From Rhabditophanes sp. KR3021 (lineage: Eukaryota; Nematoda; Chromadorea; Rhabditida; Alloionematidae): DNA of 64,000 nucleotides. The position numbers were made by a program, and so were the translations under genes. How positions within the stretch are numbered: the first letter of the stretch is position 1; the number at the start of each line of letters is the position of its first letter. This document shows, in pieces, positions 11,285 through 23,328 of the stretch. The DNA lies in contig CAUJLY010000002.1 of assembly GCA_963281155.1 (NCBI GenBank), positions 248,001-312,000 of the forward strand, read 5' to 3'. A model generated the notes under the pieces. The model saw only the letters and a program-made list of their open reading frames with translations. It had not been told where the DNA came from and did not search any database.

Positions 11285-13990
11285 ATGACATCAAAAGTTG
11301 CTGCCACTCCAACCCCAAAAACCTTAAACTTCAAACAAGGCCAAAATGATTTTAATTCTTCGATTCAGAGTTACCTCATCACTTCATTAAATGATAACAC
11401 CCCCAACAAAGACGAACCTTCCGACAAGATTAATCGGATGTTGCCGAAGGAGATTATTTTACGGCAAGTTTAAACTAAATTCTTGTTTTGATTAATCATT
11501 TATTATTTTAGAGTATTCAGCTTCCTTGAACCAAGAGACCTTTGCAGATGTGCCCAAGGTCTTTCTTTCTCCAATCTTCTTAACTAATTTTTTCCTTTTT
11601 AGGTGATTTATACTCTAAAAGTTTACACAAAACAAGTTAAATTTTCCTTAATCAAAATCACAACATGTATTATGCATACAAAATACAAAATCAATTGCTT
11701 TGTAATCAAAGATGGCAAGCAAGTCTTCTGAAGTGGTGCCAAATGCCAAGTTGGTTGAAGAAGGATTTGGCACCACGCATTCCCAAAATAGAGCTAATCT
11801 AGGTGGCACTTTTCCTTTAGATTTGACGTTGATAAGGCCAATTACTTTAGAATATTCATACATTTCCAAGACTTAGGCGGCATCCATTTATTTTCATTTA
11901 CTACATTTGTTAATTGAGTGTTATGTTCATCCAATCTTCCGTATCTCCAATGTACCTCAAACTTGTTTGTTACTCACTCAGGACTGCATTTGATGACTAA
12001 CTCCCACCAAATATCTGAATCTTCTTGAATGTTGTACGAAGGGTCAATATGATGTTAGATGTACTTGATTCTTATTAAAAAAGTGTCATTTAAAACATGA
12101 ATAAACTGGTTCCGCTTTTGATTCTCATTTTTGGTCAAAAATGTCCCATATATCATCCTTCTCTTGGCATTTTGCGGCAATAAAAGCACTCAGCTGACGG
12201 AAGCCTACTGCTAGCCTTGACCACATTAATTAACTCAATTGGAGCTACCTTTGACACTACCATTACCAGTTGGGGCAAGGGTTGGGATCATTTAAGTTTG
12301 ACCGCCATCAACATCCCAACCACTCTTAAAGCTTCCTTGTCATTGAGTGAATAGAAAAGGTTATTCATGGAATTGGAAATATCATTTTCTATGGGGGCTT
12401 AGAGTCAATCATAATGCCTTTACATTTTGCTTTCAATCGTCCAAATACAGTTGATTTGTATTGTCTCAAGCTAAGACACAGCCAATAAACACTTTCAACG
12501 GATCTTTTGTTAGTGGTAGAATGTGTTGGTGCTTGAACAGATCATTTAGTAATTGGTGGTAGTTGAAAGGTTGCTTATATTTTAACTTTTTTGGGCATTG
12601 CATACTCTTTTAACAGTCGAGATGATTCTAGTTGTTTGAGACAACAATATATATAAATATTCAAATTTGATATCAAATACAATGACATATAAATAACTCG
12701 CATTCACCTAAGTACAAAACTAATAACAAAAAAGTGCTGAGCAGAAATCTAATAAACACGCTCGGGCATTTTTATGCACTTTTATTTACTTTCCAAAATA
12801 GATTTATGTGGCGATTCATTATTTATTAAAATGTTGTAGTGTCGAAAGGATGGAATATTCATGCAATGGATGGCAGCAATTGGATGAGGATAGATTTGTT
12901 TCGCTTTCAAAAAGACATTCGAACGAGTGTCCTTGAAAGACTAGCCAATAATTGCGGGAACTTTCTCAGAGAATTAAACTTGAAAGGTTGCATCAATATC
13001 AGTGACTTGGCCCTAAAAACATTCGCCACCCGATGTCACAATATCCAGAAATTGTCTCTAAGTGGCTGTAAAAGGATAAGTGACGTGACATGTGAATACT
13101 TGGGTCGTAATTGCAAAAGCTTGTCTGTCCTAGATTTTGAAAACTGCACCACCATAACAGAAAAGGGATTAATGCACATTTCCGATGGCTGTTCCTATTT
13201 AGAGGAAATCAATCTAAATTGGTGCAACACAATCCTCGACCGAGGTCTCTTTCATCTACTTAGTAAATGCAAGCACCTTCGAATTCTCTTACTTAAAGGG
13301 TGCTCAAGCTTGACTGATCAACTTTTTTCAACTCTCCCAAAACAAACATATCCCCTCACACATCTAAATATGATGAATTGTTTCGTTTCCCAATTTACAA
13401 TCGAAGACATATCTTGTCGCTTTAAACACCTCAAATTCCTTAACATTTCAAATAACTCACAACTGCTTGACAATTCCTTCTTAGTTTTGTCTGAAAACTG
13501 CAGAGATTTAATAAATTTAGAATTGTCTGGTTGTAGCCAGTTGTCTGATAATGGTCTCTTTTACATAAGTAAATTTTGTCCCAAGTTAAAAAAACTAGAC
13601 CTCGAAGATTGTACCTTGCTAACTGACAGCTCTTTATTCATGATAAGCAAAAACTGTGAGGAAATTGAACATATCATACTTTCACACCTTGAAAACGTGA
13701 CCAATGATGGCATAGAGGCTATATGTAAGACCTTTGCTAATACACTCCAAATTATCGAACTCGATAATATGCCTGAAATAACGAATCAAATCTTTAGTCA
13801 TCTTGACCGTGTTACTACACTCAAAAAAGCTGTTCTCTTTGACTGTCAATTGATAACAAAGGCAGCTATTAAAGACTTTGAAAGCAATCACGAAGATATT
13901 GAAATTCAAAGTTACTTTGCTCCGCCAACGCCCGTTATTGCTACTCCTCAAACAACACGAGGTATCTGTAAATGCTGTGTTATTTTGTAA
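11285..13990 (+). CDS. fbxl20: F-box/LRR protein, FBXL20/FBXL2 type, prenylated
   Basis: Exons 11285-11463, 11512-11558, 12840-13990 give 458 aa (human FBXL20: 436). The F-box spans the first junctions (MLPKEIILR | VFSFLEPRDLCRCAQ | VSKGWN), followed by AMDGSNWMRIDLFRFQKDI and about eleven cysteine-type LRRs such as LRELNLKGC and LINLELSGCSQLSDNGL. The C-terminus CKCCVIL has a CaaX box (CVIL) predicted to be geranylgeranylated, as in FBXL2/20 (CCIIL). It would be the substrate receptor of an SCF ubiquitin ligase on membranes. The first intron is 48 bp with a GCAAGT donor (a GC-AG intron), the only junction giving the family frame. The second intron is 1281 bp with a weak GTCTTT donor and contains an antisense pseudogene. 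Confidence 0.92.
11648..12400 (-). pseudogene. Decayed antisense gene inside F-box gene intron
   Basis: Read on the minus strand, this stretch shows long coding-like runs in shifting frames. An upstream run contains NNLFYSLNDKEALRVVGMLM. A middle run contains TFLTKNENQKRNQFIHVLND, then a stop, then DSDIWWELVIKCSPE, another stop and TNKFEVHWRYGRLDEHNTQL. After a further shift a 73-codon frame contains VIGLINVKSKGKVPPRLALF. At least two stops and two frameshifts interrupt it. The residue mix (Trp, Cys and Pro conserved-looking) is unlike random AT-rich intron. I do not recognise the family. Confidence 0.5.
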
Positions 13991-14193
13991 CCTATAACAA
14001 TTAATTGAAAACTTTCATCAACTTTATTCAACAATTATCATTTACTTTATTAAAAGAACTATCATATTGACAAACAAGCTTATTTGGCATTATAAATATT
14101 TTATTTTACAATGTACGGTCATATTAAAAAGGCAGAAATATTAATAATTAATCATATACAGAAAAATATTAATGATTAATCACACACAGATAC
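13991..14193. other. Tail-to-tail spacer
   Basis: 203-bp AT-rich spacer between the convergent F-box and condensin genes. Confidence 0.6.
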
Positions 14194-17100
14194 TTATTTG
14201 TTTTCCATGGCAAGTTTTTGCTGGATGCGAAGGAGATCATAGCGGACTTCGGCTTTCAGGTTTTGGTTTTCTTCCATGATTTTGTCGAAGGCGTAGTTGT
14301 GTTCATTGCTGAGGAAGTAAAGGTACTTTAGGAATTCGTAGGAGCAGTTGGTGTTTCGTGAGTTGTAGAGGAAATCTCGCAGCTGAATCAGGTACCTCAT
14401 AATTTCCTTGACGTAGATTTCTCTCAAGGCATCCTTGCTGGCTTCAGCCGCAGTAGCAAGAACTACTTCATTTCGAGCCATCGTCTCTTCCTCATCCTCT
14501 TCACTTCCATCTTTTCCTATGTTGAACCTGATCTTTCCTTCTTCAGACGCCAGTAGTCTGAAAACATCTATCAGCATTTGCTGGACATTAGAGTCCGAAA
14601 ATGTCAGAATACCCATCGAGCAACCATCAAACACTTCGACACAGATTTTTTGGGTGATTGCCATCTTCTGGACGGAAGTCATGTTTTTGAGCATAAAACG
14701 GTACAGTTCCAAGCGTTGTTCCTGGTAGCCAATGCCTTCCAATGTGTTTATCTTGTTGACTTCCAGTTCGCTCTTGGTGCCTTGGGCAGAGTTGAAGATT
14801 TTCCAAGATTGGTGTTCAACTCCATTAAAGTAAAAGACGCAATTAATGAAGTTGTCAACGAACATGTTAGGCGTGACTGGGAACAAAGTGTCGATCAAGC
14901 AGTATTCGGCATAATCTCTAACTCTACAAACGCCATCAAGCAGCGTCATCACGAATCTGAACATGATGTCTCCTTTCCAAACAAGATACCCTTCCTTGAG
15001 TAGCCTGGTGAGGCAGTGAAGAGTATGGACACGAACAGCCACCGAATCGTCATTCAGACAAGCTGCGAAGATATTCATGTAAGCCCCCACCAAAGATGTG
15101 TGTTGCTTGCACAGGTCATGGGACACCACGATGATGTTGTTCTTGATGACGTGACTCTTGCAAATCACCAGCTCCTTCATAAACACCGGCACAACATCTC
15201 TCGCGAAACTTTCATTGACTAGGCAAAGCTTACCCATCACGATGACGCATTGGGCACGGACAATCGTTGTGATGTTGGCATAATTGACTCGGTGAGATTT
15301 CAACTCCTGCAACACACTAAGCACTGACGATGCTCCTCCACGTGAGCCAGGAGTCTTAATAGGCGACCTTGAGCTCTTGCCGATCCCAGCATTGAACAAA
15401 TTATCAGACACTTTTAGTGCTCTCTTGCACACTTCAGAGGACATAATAAGTTGGAGCATCTCGAACAATGATTTGCAAATCAAAGAAGGCTCGTAGTCAA
15501 CAATTTCTCCCAAAACGCCCAGAATCTTTGCTAATTTGACATCTCTCACTGGAGGAGCATTGGATTGACTTGGCTGAGTAAATTGGGAGGAACCTATACC
15601 AACCTCGTCGCTAAATTCTTCGAACATCAGGCATTTCATAGTTTTGAGAGCTTTGTTGAACACTTTCGTGTTCATTTCCTGGAACCCTTTCGAGTTTTTA
15701 GCATCCCCGCCAATTCCTTCCACCAAAACTGCATAAGCGTAGTACAAGTTGGAAATGTTGTTGTTGCTGACGCGGAAGGAGGTGATGTGAGACTCAATGG
15801 ACCCCCTCAATTCTTGGACCAACTCAGGTTTCAGAGAGTGATGGCAGCGAGCAATGATTGTAGTGAAGTAATTGCAAAGGTGACTTTCATTTCGAAGATC
15901 TTTCTTCTCGATCCTCAGAAACTCAGTCGCAGCCACATTTGGTTCGATCTTGAACAGACTACTGCACATCGAAAACACCATCCACAACTTTTGTCTTTTG
16001 TTGGGGTCGTCGAGTTTGCTCATGTCTTTTGTCAGTTTCGTCACGAATGCTCCGTCAATCTCCCGTTCCTTCCCCAGGTACTCAATCGTTTTCCTTAGGA
16101 TCTTTTGGTAAGTCAGGATCGTTTCGCACATATTCAAGATATCCCAGGGCACTTGCTTCTCAAATTCACCCCTAGCCAAAGGAGCAAACACGAGATTGTT
16201 CATGATCTTAGCGGCATGATTTTGAATTGAACCCTCCCGATCAGCCACCTGCATCAAGACAGACTCCATCGTGCAACTCAAAAGTTTCTTGTACAAAAGA
16301 TGGCCAGGTTCAATGTCACTGAACAAATTGTACACACAATCCGAAGCTTGCTTTCTAATTGACAAAGCCTTGTCTCGGGAGGAACGCTCGAATTGGGTGA
16401 TGGTTGCGTCGATGTGTTGGGCCTTGATTAGGTAGGGGAAGAGCTTTTGCAGGGCGATCAGGGCATTCTTTCGACACCCAGACACGCCATCGTCGCAATG
16501 GACCAAGATTCGGTTGAGTAGGGGGTAGTCTTTGACTTTGAAGACTCGTTTTCTTTCGAACACTCCAACCTCGTCACTCACTATTTGAACTTCAATAGCC
16601 GTCGTCTCAAGGGCATCCCTTTCTTTTTTGACGATAGTTGCCTCTTCTTCTCCATCCACCCCTCCGCCATTCTCATCCACCTCCATCATTTCATCCTCGT
16701 CCTGCCCCCCCAAAATAGCGCAATCTTGCGTCTTGGAGAGAGCAATCGTACCATCTCCGCCACCAGCCCCACACTCACCTTCTCCAGAACACTCCGACTC
16801 ATCATCCATCACAGCCCGTTTACCCACCTCACCATCTTTCTTCTTCTCCTTGTCACGATTGTACTTCTTGATCTCGGCCTCCCGCAGCAGCTTGAACAGA
16901 TTCACCACTTCATCATTGCATTCAGCTCGCAGGTCAGAGTTCGAGAAGAAATAGGGCAACACGCTGAGGGCTCTCTGACGGACGGAGGATGTTTTGTCGT
17001 CGATGCCCACTATCACAAGCTTCAGAAGTTGCCCGATGTCGCATGGTTGTGTGGACTGGGCCTCGTCTTCACTTTCAGTACCTTCTACTTCCTCGCTTTC

Positions 17101-18488
17101 TGGAGTGGGGGTTGTTTGTTTGGTGACTTCCTTCTTTATGCCACTACCAACGCCATCTTCCTCCATAGGTTCTACTTGTGACAGAGGAATCGAGGGAGAG
17201 GGTTGGGGAGTTGGAGTAGGGGCATTTTCAAAAATATCGAACTGTTCAAAGATAAGAGGAATCACTTCAATGGCAAAAGCTCTCAGTCCAGCTCGATTGT
17301 TGTCGCCAATCTTGGCGATGTGGGCGACAAAATTCTTCTGGCGACCCCTGTCCAACTTGAGAATGATTTGGATGACAGCTTGAGACACCTTTTGCCTGTA
17401 TTCAGCTCTCTCGGGGCACCGCATGCAGGCAGAGACAGTCATGGTGTAGATGACGTCAACCTCTTCCGCATAATTGAGCCCGATCCGATGCTCCAAAAAC
17501 TTGAGGAAGATGTCTCTGAGGGCGGTGATGGCGACTCCGATGTGGCTGCTACTCGGCACAAACTCATCCTCCGCAGATGCACACATGATGCGAGGCATCA
17601 CCACGGCCGGGTAAATCATCTCATATGTTCCATGGACAGGTTCGCACAGTTGGTTTAGGAGGGCGAAGGCGATGTCTTGGACGTCAGACAACTTCCTGAA
17701 CTGGTCGAGGGATGGGCAGGTTTGGAGGATGGTGCCACTGGTCACTCCGACCTTGAGCATGTTCTTGAGAAGTCTGCCCACCGACTCAGTGACATCAGGC
17801 GTCGAGGCCAGGGAGATTTTTGTCAAAAAAGTGTACAGTCCATCGATAGTTTGAAGGAGTAATTTTCCCAGTGCCCCCACTTCTCCAGACGTCAACTCAA
17901 CCGAGGTGGTGTTGTCGATTTCCGTGTATTGGTGGATCTTTTTTCTTCCCTCCCTTCCCTTTCTTGACGCAACCAACACCCCCACTCTTGGAGGCAATGA
18001 TTCTCTGGACCTTGTTGAAAAGGTCCACGCACTTCCCAACCAAGTTCCCATGAAAGATGTCGTGGGAGGTTGCTCTTTTAGTGGAGGTAAACATCAAGTA
18101 GGCCCGTCCGCAGACAAGTCCAACTTTCAAAGCTTTCAAATTAGCTGACTTTTTCAAGCCTTCCTCAATACCGCTCCACAACAAAATGGTGAGGTTTTTG
18201 AATTTAATCTCACGGTCCTCGAACTCCCGAAACAGAGTTTTGGTCTTCTTTACCACCTCAACAGACAAAGCATCTCCCACTAAAGAAGAGGGTTATAAGG
18301 TTTTGGGGTGTCAACTTACATTTTGTGATGGTATGGACGATGTCATCATTAGCAAAGAGGTCGAATTGGTGGAGGAGACTAAAGGATTCGTAGTCGGCGT
18401 AAATGCTCTCAGTAGCTATTTTTAGGACTGGGTCTGGTATTTCATTCAAACATGTAAATTCATTTGACAACAAGTCAAATAAAGTCAT
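14194..18488 (-). CDS. ncapd3: Condensin II subunit D3 (HCP-6/NCAPD3), frame-interrupted
   Basis: Exon 1 is 18488-18320, intron 40 bp, then one large exon 18279-14194. About 1417 aa if one base is skipped; human NCAPD3 is about 1500. It is HEAT-repeat rich. The C-terminal half aligns by eye with NCAPD3: IKNNIIVVSHDLCKQHTSLV, HTLHCLTRLLKEGYLVWKGD, then MFVDNFINCVFYFNGVE. NCAPD3 is a HEAT subunit of condensin II, which compacts and rigidifies mitotic chromosomes and centromeres. The acidic insert GTESEDEAQS...MDDESECSGEG is probably a disordered linker. The frame from exon 1 runs to about 17945, then shifts by one at an A6 run within a poly-purine tract (minus 17944-17939). Both flanking frames are plainly coding. 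A sequencing or assembly homopolymer error is likeliest; a 40-nt intron with a purine acceptor is possible but poor. Confidence 0.9.
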
Positions 18489-19096
18489 TTTAGCGTATTA
18501 CTGGTAAATATAATGGATGAATGAGTATGTTGGTGGGATTGGCAGAAAATAATTCCCGTCGAGACTTTCCTTGGTACCGAGTTTATTCAAAAAGACTGAC
18601 TTGAATAACGACATTTCTTGGCAGGACTTTAGTACCTTGCAAGTGTGTCGTTGCCAACAATAAATAGTCCTTCAATTGGGGGTGCAAAGATATTTGAAAT
18701 ATGATTCCAAAAGAACAAGTAAAGAATATTGTTCCCCCTATTTTATGGTGTCAATTGTGTTAATTCATTTTAGTGGAGCTTTTTAATTGCTTATCCATTT
18801 CAAACTATTATGCAACTTTGTTGTTCTAGATTTAATTAACAAAGAGCAGAGGTTGTTTTGAGGTAAGAGTATTGTTTAGAAAATGTCGTTAATAATACCT
18901 CATTCCTTCAAAAATGTAGATTGTTCCTTTGGAATGGTATTTTTAATAAAAATAAGATAGTACCAACAAACAAGGATGTCATTTATTTTCAATAAATAAA
19001 CTCTAAAGCTACCCAAACGAAAACCTTCTAAATAATTACAAATATCCCATATGAAAGAGAGAGGTAACTGGTACACGTATTATTAAAGAGTTAACA
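18489..19096. other. Intergenic
   Basis: About 600 bp, AT-rich. No gene seen. Confidence 0.6.
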
Positions 19097-20440
19097 TTAA
19101 ACATCCGGTATAGTCCAAGCCCAGGCAAGCCTTAGATCATCGAGTCTTTTGGTGCGATTAAATTTGTTGTTGTTGCAAGCAGTAAGAAATTTGTTATTTT
19201 TGGAGTAAAAATTGCCATATAATTGGTGGACCATCTTGTCACAAAACACATCCAGGTTTTCATTGACTCGTTCGGAGCATTTGTTGTTGAGGCATGTTGA
19301 GTGGCAATCTTTGATGGTACAGTCGTCGTTGTGTTGACATGTCTTGGCAGTCAGCAGTTTGTTTAATTTTGCTCTTGTGTATAGTTGGTCGGCATCCATA
19401 ATCACGAATCTTTTAACGTACTCTGTGGACAATGCTAAGTTTTCAAATGTGGCATCACACCATTCTAGGGGTTCGTTTAGAAACTCATAGAATAATTTGA
19501 GTGTTCCCATCAAATGCAATAAGATTTTTGACTTCAAATTCATGTAGTAACTTTTCATTGAAAAGGGCAACAAATTTTGGACTTCGTAAAAATGACCACA
19601 AGTCGATTTGATATTCGGAACAACTCTAGACAGCTTTAGTATTTTAAAATTAATAAACTCAGGTTCTTGCAACAATGCCCAAATACTTTTCTTGTCAGCA
19701 AGTGAAATTTGAGTAGTAGGAAATGAAGAGTAAATGGTACTGACGACATGGTCCTTAAAAGCAATAGGAAAGTCCAAAAAAGTTTGATTATTAACTTTCT
19801 CCAGAATAGCCATTTTAAAAGCATCTTCTGACAAATCATTTGGAAGTGGATCATACTCATGGAAATAGGGGTGTAGAGTTTTGAATATTTTAGTGGTACC
19901 ATTAACTTTGATGAATAATACATGTTTGTCGTTTCCGATTTGGTAATCTGTTATTATTGCAGACTCTGAATCGCAAATTAATGAGCATGTTTGGCCGGAA
20001 ATTTGGGATGTGGCGAAGAGATCACACACATTATTTAATACTGAATTTGCTCTGCAAGAAGAGATCATTTCATTTGGTTGTAAACAAAAGACTTACAGTG
20101 ATAAGTTGAAGGAGTGAATAGGTTGAGCCTGGTCAAGTCGTTCAATCGTTTGAAGAGTCGAGACATGGTAGATAAAGTATAGAACAAAAATGACACCAAG
20201 ATACATCATCAACCTGAGTGGACTGAAACAACAAGTCCAACAATGCCTACAAAACTCAATGCCCTCCTCTAGATAATCATCATCGGCCTCTATAAGAGGG
20301 ACAAAGGTTTGTCTGGTGTTCAAATAAAAAAAGTCTTCTTCCTCTTCCTCCTCTTCTGGATACGATTGTTGTTGGGTTGTTTCATCTCCTAAACTATTGG
20401 TAGTACTAAAGCTGTAGTGGTCATAGTTAGTGATAGTCAT
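19097..20440 (-). CDS. dipk1-like: FAM69/DIPK1-like divergent protein-kinase-fold protein
   Basis: Exons 20440-20097 and 20051-19097 give 432 aa. The first ATG in the exon is 20440. It has an acidic cytosolic tail (YPEEEEEEEDF), one transmembrane helix (LRLMMYLGVIFVLYFIYHVS) and a lumenal domain, so type II topology. Family marks of the FAM69 kinase domain are visible: LLQEPEFINFKILKLSRVVP, STCGHFYEVQNLL, EWCDATFENLALSTE and FVIMDADQLY. The Cys-rich insert CQHNDDCTIKDCHSTCLNNKC then leads to VFCDKM. In vertebrates these are ER/Golgi proteins of uncertain catalytic activity. The catalytic loop is atypical (CDATFEN where relatives have CDVKLEN), so an active kinase cannot be assumed. Confidence 0.82.
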
Positions 20441-22290
20441 CTTCCGAGACAACACACTCAGCCTTATCGCCCATCAATTTTAGTCAAAAAGTATGGGAAA
20501 GTAATAGCAATTTGGGCACGTTTGATGTGTGCCAGTGGAGTAGGGCCTACAAATATACGCAATCATTACAATGGACAATAGGGAAAAAAGATAATAACAA
20601 TTGGTAATGCATAAATAATAATGCAATAATAGACCACTACAAAGTTAAAGCAACAAATTACATCATTTGAAAAGGAAGTGAGTTGATATTTTTAAGTTTG
20701 TTTTTGTATGTTGGGTACAATATTTATAAGTAATATTAAATATAGCAAATAGTAGTAAAACACATTTTATAGATACACACATACATTTATACCAAAAGTT
20801 GGAATAAATTAAAAAGTAGTCGTTCAAGAATGACGAATCATAATAAAAATGCAACGCAGGATCTTTATAAGCCCATCAAATATTCTTAATATCGATTTTA
20901 ATATTACAATCGCATTAAGTAAATATGTATTATAATCAGTATAAACATTTTTGCATATTTGACGTAGGTAAAAGTTTGAAGTTATTTAGGATAAATTAAA
21001 TTTTATTAATTGGTTAGAGTTTGATGGAAAGTCAAAATTTTAGGTGGGAAAGAGATGAAGGGATATAAATAAAAGTTATGATAAGTTATTGGATAAAAGA
21101 AGGATTCTTGTTATCCGAGATATATTTGTTGTTTGTGAGATATATGCATCTGTAGAAACAAATATCTTTAGTAGCGTATTTTTTTTGTTTCACTATTAAA
21201 GTATATGATTTGTTTTCTTGTCTGTGTGTATCAAATATATGTTGGGAGAATAATTTTAATTAGTATGGAAGGAAACATTTACACAATGGAGAGTAAACAA
21301 ATTCGGATACTAATTAATTAGATGTCATAAAAAAGAATTATTTGCCCCAAACAAAGCTATTGTGATGGGAATATGAAAAGACAAAAATGCAGATATGTTA
21401 ATGAAATAAATTTGAGTGGAGTATTAATTTGAAGTTAAATAATACATCAAATAATACAAAAGTCAAATAACGTAATACATACATATGCAATACCTGACTG
21501 CATAATAGATTAATTGGTATCTTTTAAATATATGTGTTGTAAATTGAATGAAAGAATTATCAAATATATTGGCGTTGATAAATAGACGAAGTTTCTTTTA
21601 AATAGATCGAAATATATGAAAATTGAAGTAACTTTAATTGTTGATGGAAAGTATTAAACGAATGTATCTATTAATATCGTCATTTTAGTAAACAACACAC
21701 ATTATATACAATATATAGATAGGGTACGTCACTTTGGGGTGGTTATTATACTTGTAGTTTTAATATTTTTTTGTTATCTAATATAAGCTGGTATTAAAAA
21801 ACATTTATCAAGGAATATTGGAAATATTTTTTACTGTAAACAATTAATTAGTGATAAATAATGACTTAGTGCATTAGATTTAAGTTCTGTATTATAAATA
21901 CAGCAAATGAGATGCTTGCTTATACTGAAACATATCATTCTATAAAATCAAAATGAGTAGTCATTGCATCCAAATCGCTGCGTTATATTCTGAATATACA
22001 AAGATGTTTCAACCTCTTCTAAATGACTTTCATGATTGACAACACTCATAAATCTAGTGTTGTATTTGAACTTTTAATTAGAATGCTTTCTTCGTGGTGT
22101 ATCTTTTTATTGAGCTTAATTAAATGTCATCAAACATGTGCTTTGGATGTTACGAATGAAATTAATTATTTGATGGATGCACATTGCGATTTTTTATTTA
22201 ACAAGGATCTATTTTTTTCGTATATCAATAAATCAGATCAACGAATCGTTGTCAATATCAATTTTATTTAAGAGAAAATGTTAAATATAA
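20441..22290. other. Long AT-rich intergenic region
   Basis: About 1.85 kb. TATAAATA near 21893 is followed by ATG at 21953 with only 28 codons. From 22023 to 22271 there is an 82-codon frame with a hydrophobic, Cys-containing part (MLSSWCIFLLSLIKCHQTCA). This may be a decayed small secreted gene, but no complete product could be supported. The rest shows nothing. Confidence 0.4.
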
Positions 22291-22586
22291 TTAACCAACA
22301 CACATGTCATTTGGTCTGAAAATGACCCAATCAGCTGTAGGTTCAAATCGCCCATTAGATGCCCAACATTTGTGGGAGTTAATGTGTGTAGTCCAGAAAA
22401 TAATACCTTCTTGATAAAATTGATCCTGGACAAATCTTCAAGTGTCTCTTCATACCTTTCAACTCCTCATCTCTTCTTGGAATATTTTGGGATGGATTGG
22501 TGGATCATATCCTCCCGGAAATGAGGGATAGATTTTGGCGTTGGTATAAAGGAAGCAAGCAATGAGAAGAAACTTGGATATTTCAT
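22291..22586 (-). pseudogene. Frame-disrupted small secreted protein, paralogue of 22723-22955
   Basis: A TATA box sits 43 bp before ATG 22586. The ATG frame loses the leader at once, but the next frame reads ISKFLLIACFLYTNAKIYPS then FPGGYDPPIHPKIFQEE, a signal peptide plus mature start. Two more shifts are needed to reach the C-terminal frame WTTHINSHKCWASNGRFEPT then ADWVIFRPNDMCVG-stop. That ending resembles the ending of the neighbouring gene (KSTADCIRYRPNCQCVDP-stop): both have (S/P)TAD, an RPN and a terminal CV. So this looks like a decayed tandem copy. Function unknown. Confidence 0.5.
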
Positions 22587-22621
22587 ATTCTTGGATGTTG
22601 CTTTTTTCAATTTCAGAACTT

Positions 22622-22629
22622 CTTTTATA
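22622..22629 (-). promoter_or_regulatory. TATA box
   Basis: TATAAAAG on the minus strand, 43 bp before the ATG at 22586. Confidence 0.55.
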
Positions 22630-22722
22630 CAAAAAAATCAACTGGATACATCTTTGATTATAAAAATTTGTAAACCAAAAGTCAGAAAATAAAGTTGATT
22701 TGTGAAAAAGTTAAAGTATAAT

Positions 22723-22955
22723 TTAAGGATCAACACATTGGCAATTTGGTCTGTATCGGATACAATCAGCCGTACTTTTAACTTGGTCATCAAATGCGGA
22801 AGCATCAAATTTTTCTTTCCTATCCATAAAAAGGGTATCGTGTGGTTTTGCAATGACTTTTTGTGCTTGATAAGCTGGAAGTTGATCCTCCCATAAGGCG
22901 CTGGTAGAAAAGAAAATGGTTGCAGCTAGAAAAGGAACACACTCAAATATTGCAT
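22723..22955 (-). CDS. Small secreted protein, one-base frame break in leader
   Basis: ATG at 22955 reads MQYLSVFLF then stops. Adding one T to the TTTT run continues the leader as LAATIFFSTSALWEDQ, and the frame then stays open to the stop at 22723. That gives about 77 aa with a signal peptide, a Lys/Asp-rich body (PHDTLFMDRKEKFDASAFDD) and a Cys-containing tail (DCIRYRPNCQCVDP). The single homopolymer break may be an assembly error or early pseudogenisation. A TATA box lies 45 bp upstream. A degenerate paralogue lies immediately downstream on the same strand. Family not recognised. Confidence 0.55.
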
Positions 22956-22992
22956 TGTTGGTAAATGATGCTTTGCTACGATTTTGGTGCGT

Positions 22993-23000
22993 CTTTTATA
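22993..23000 (-). promoter_or_regulatory. TATA box
   Basis: TATAAAAG on the minus strand, 45 bp before the ATG at 22955. Confidence 0.6.
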
Positions 23001-23328
23001 CAACAAATGCATTATTAATCTGAAAACTTTTAGGGACATGTTACACTTTAAAATTTAACTAATTAGTGACAATTCTTTCCATTGCACCCAAATAAAGCAA
23101 AAAATGACAAGAAAATATCAAACGATCGAAGCCATCTAATTTATTAAAATATCCATAAAATTACAAAAAATATGTGATACTATAATTACTCATACCTAAT
23201 GGCATTAGATAACCATAAGCAATATAAATATAATTGGTTGGAACTTTACAAATTAATTGTAAAACTAAATATACAGTATAGGGATGAATAATGTGGGAAG
23301 ATTCAAAGATATAGAATCATATAACAAA

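Noticed and set aside
17941..17990. A 40-nt intron in NCAPD3 to explain the frame change
   Set aside because: It would need a GTTGGT donor and AAAAAAG acceptor, unlike every other intron in the window. A one-base homopolymer change is simpler.
14435..18425. Many open frames of 60-200 codons on the + strand opposite NCAPD3
   Set aside because: They mirror the GC-richer coding strand of NCAPD3, have no leader, domain or splice signals, and stop where the real exon stops.
22023..22271. 82-codon frame with a hydrophobic Cys-containing part
   Set aside because: TATAAATA lies far upstream of another ATG, the ATG context is poor and the leader would be internal. Mentioned only as part of the intergenic entry.
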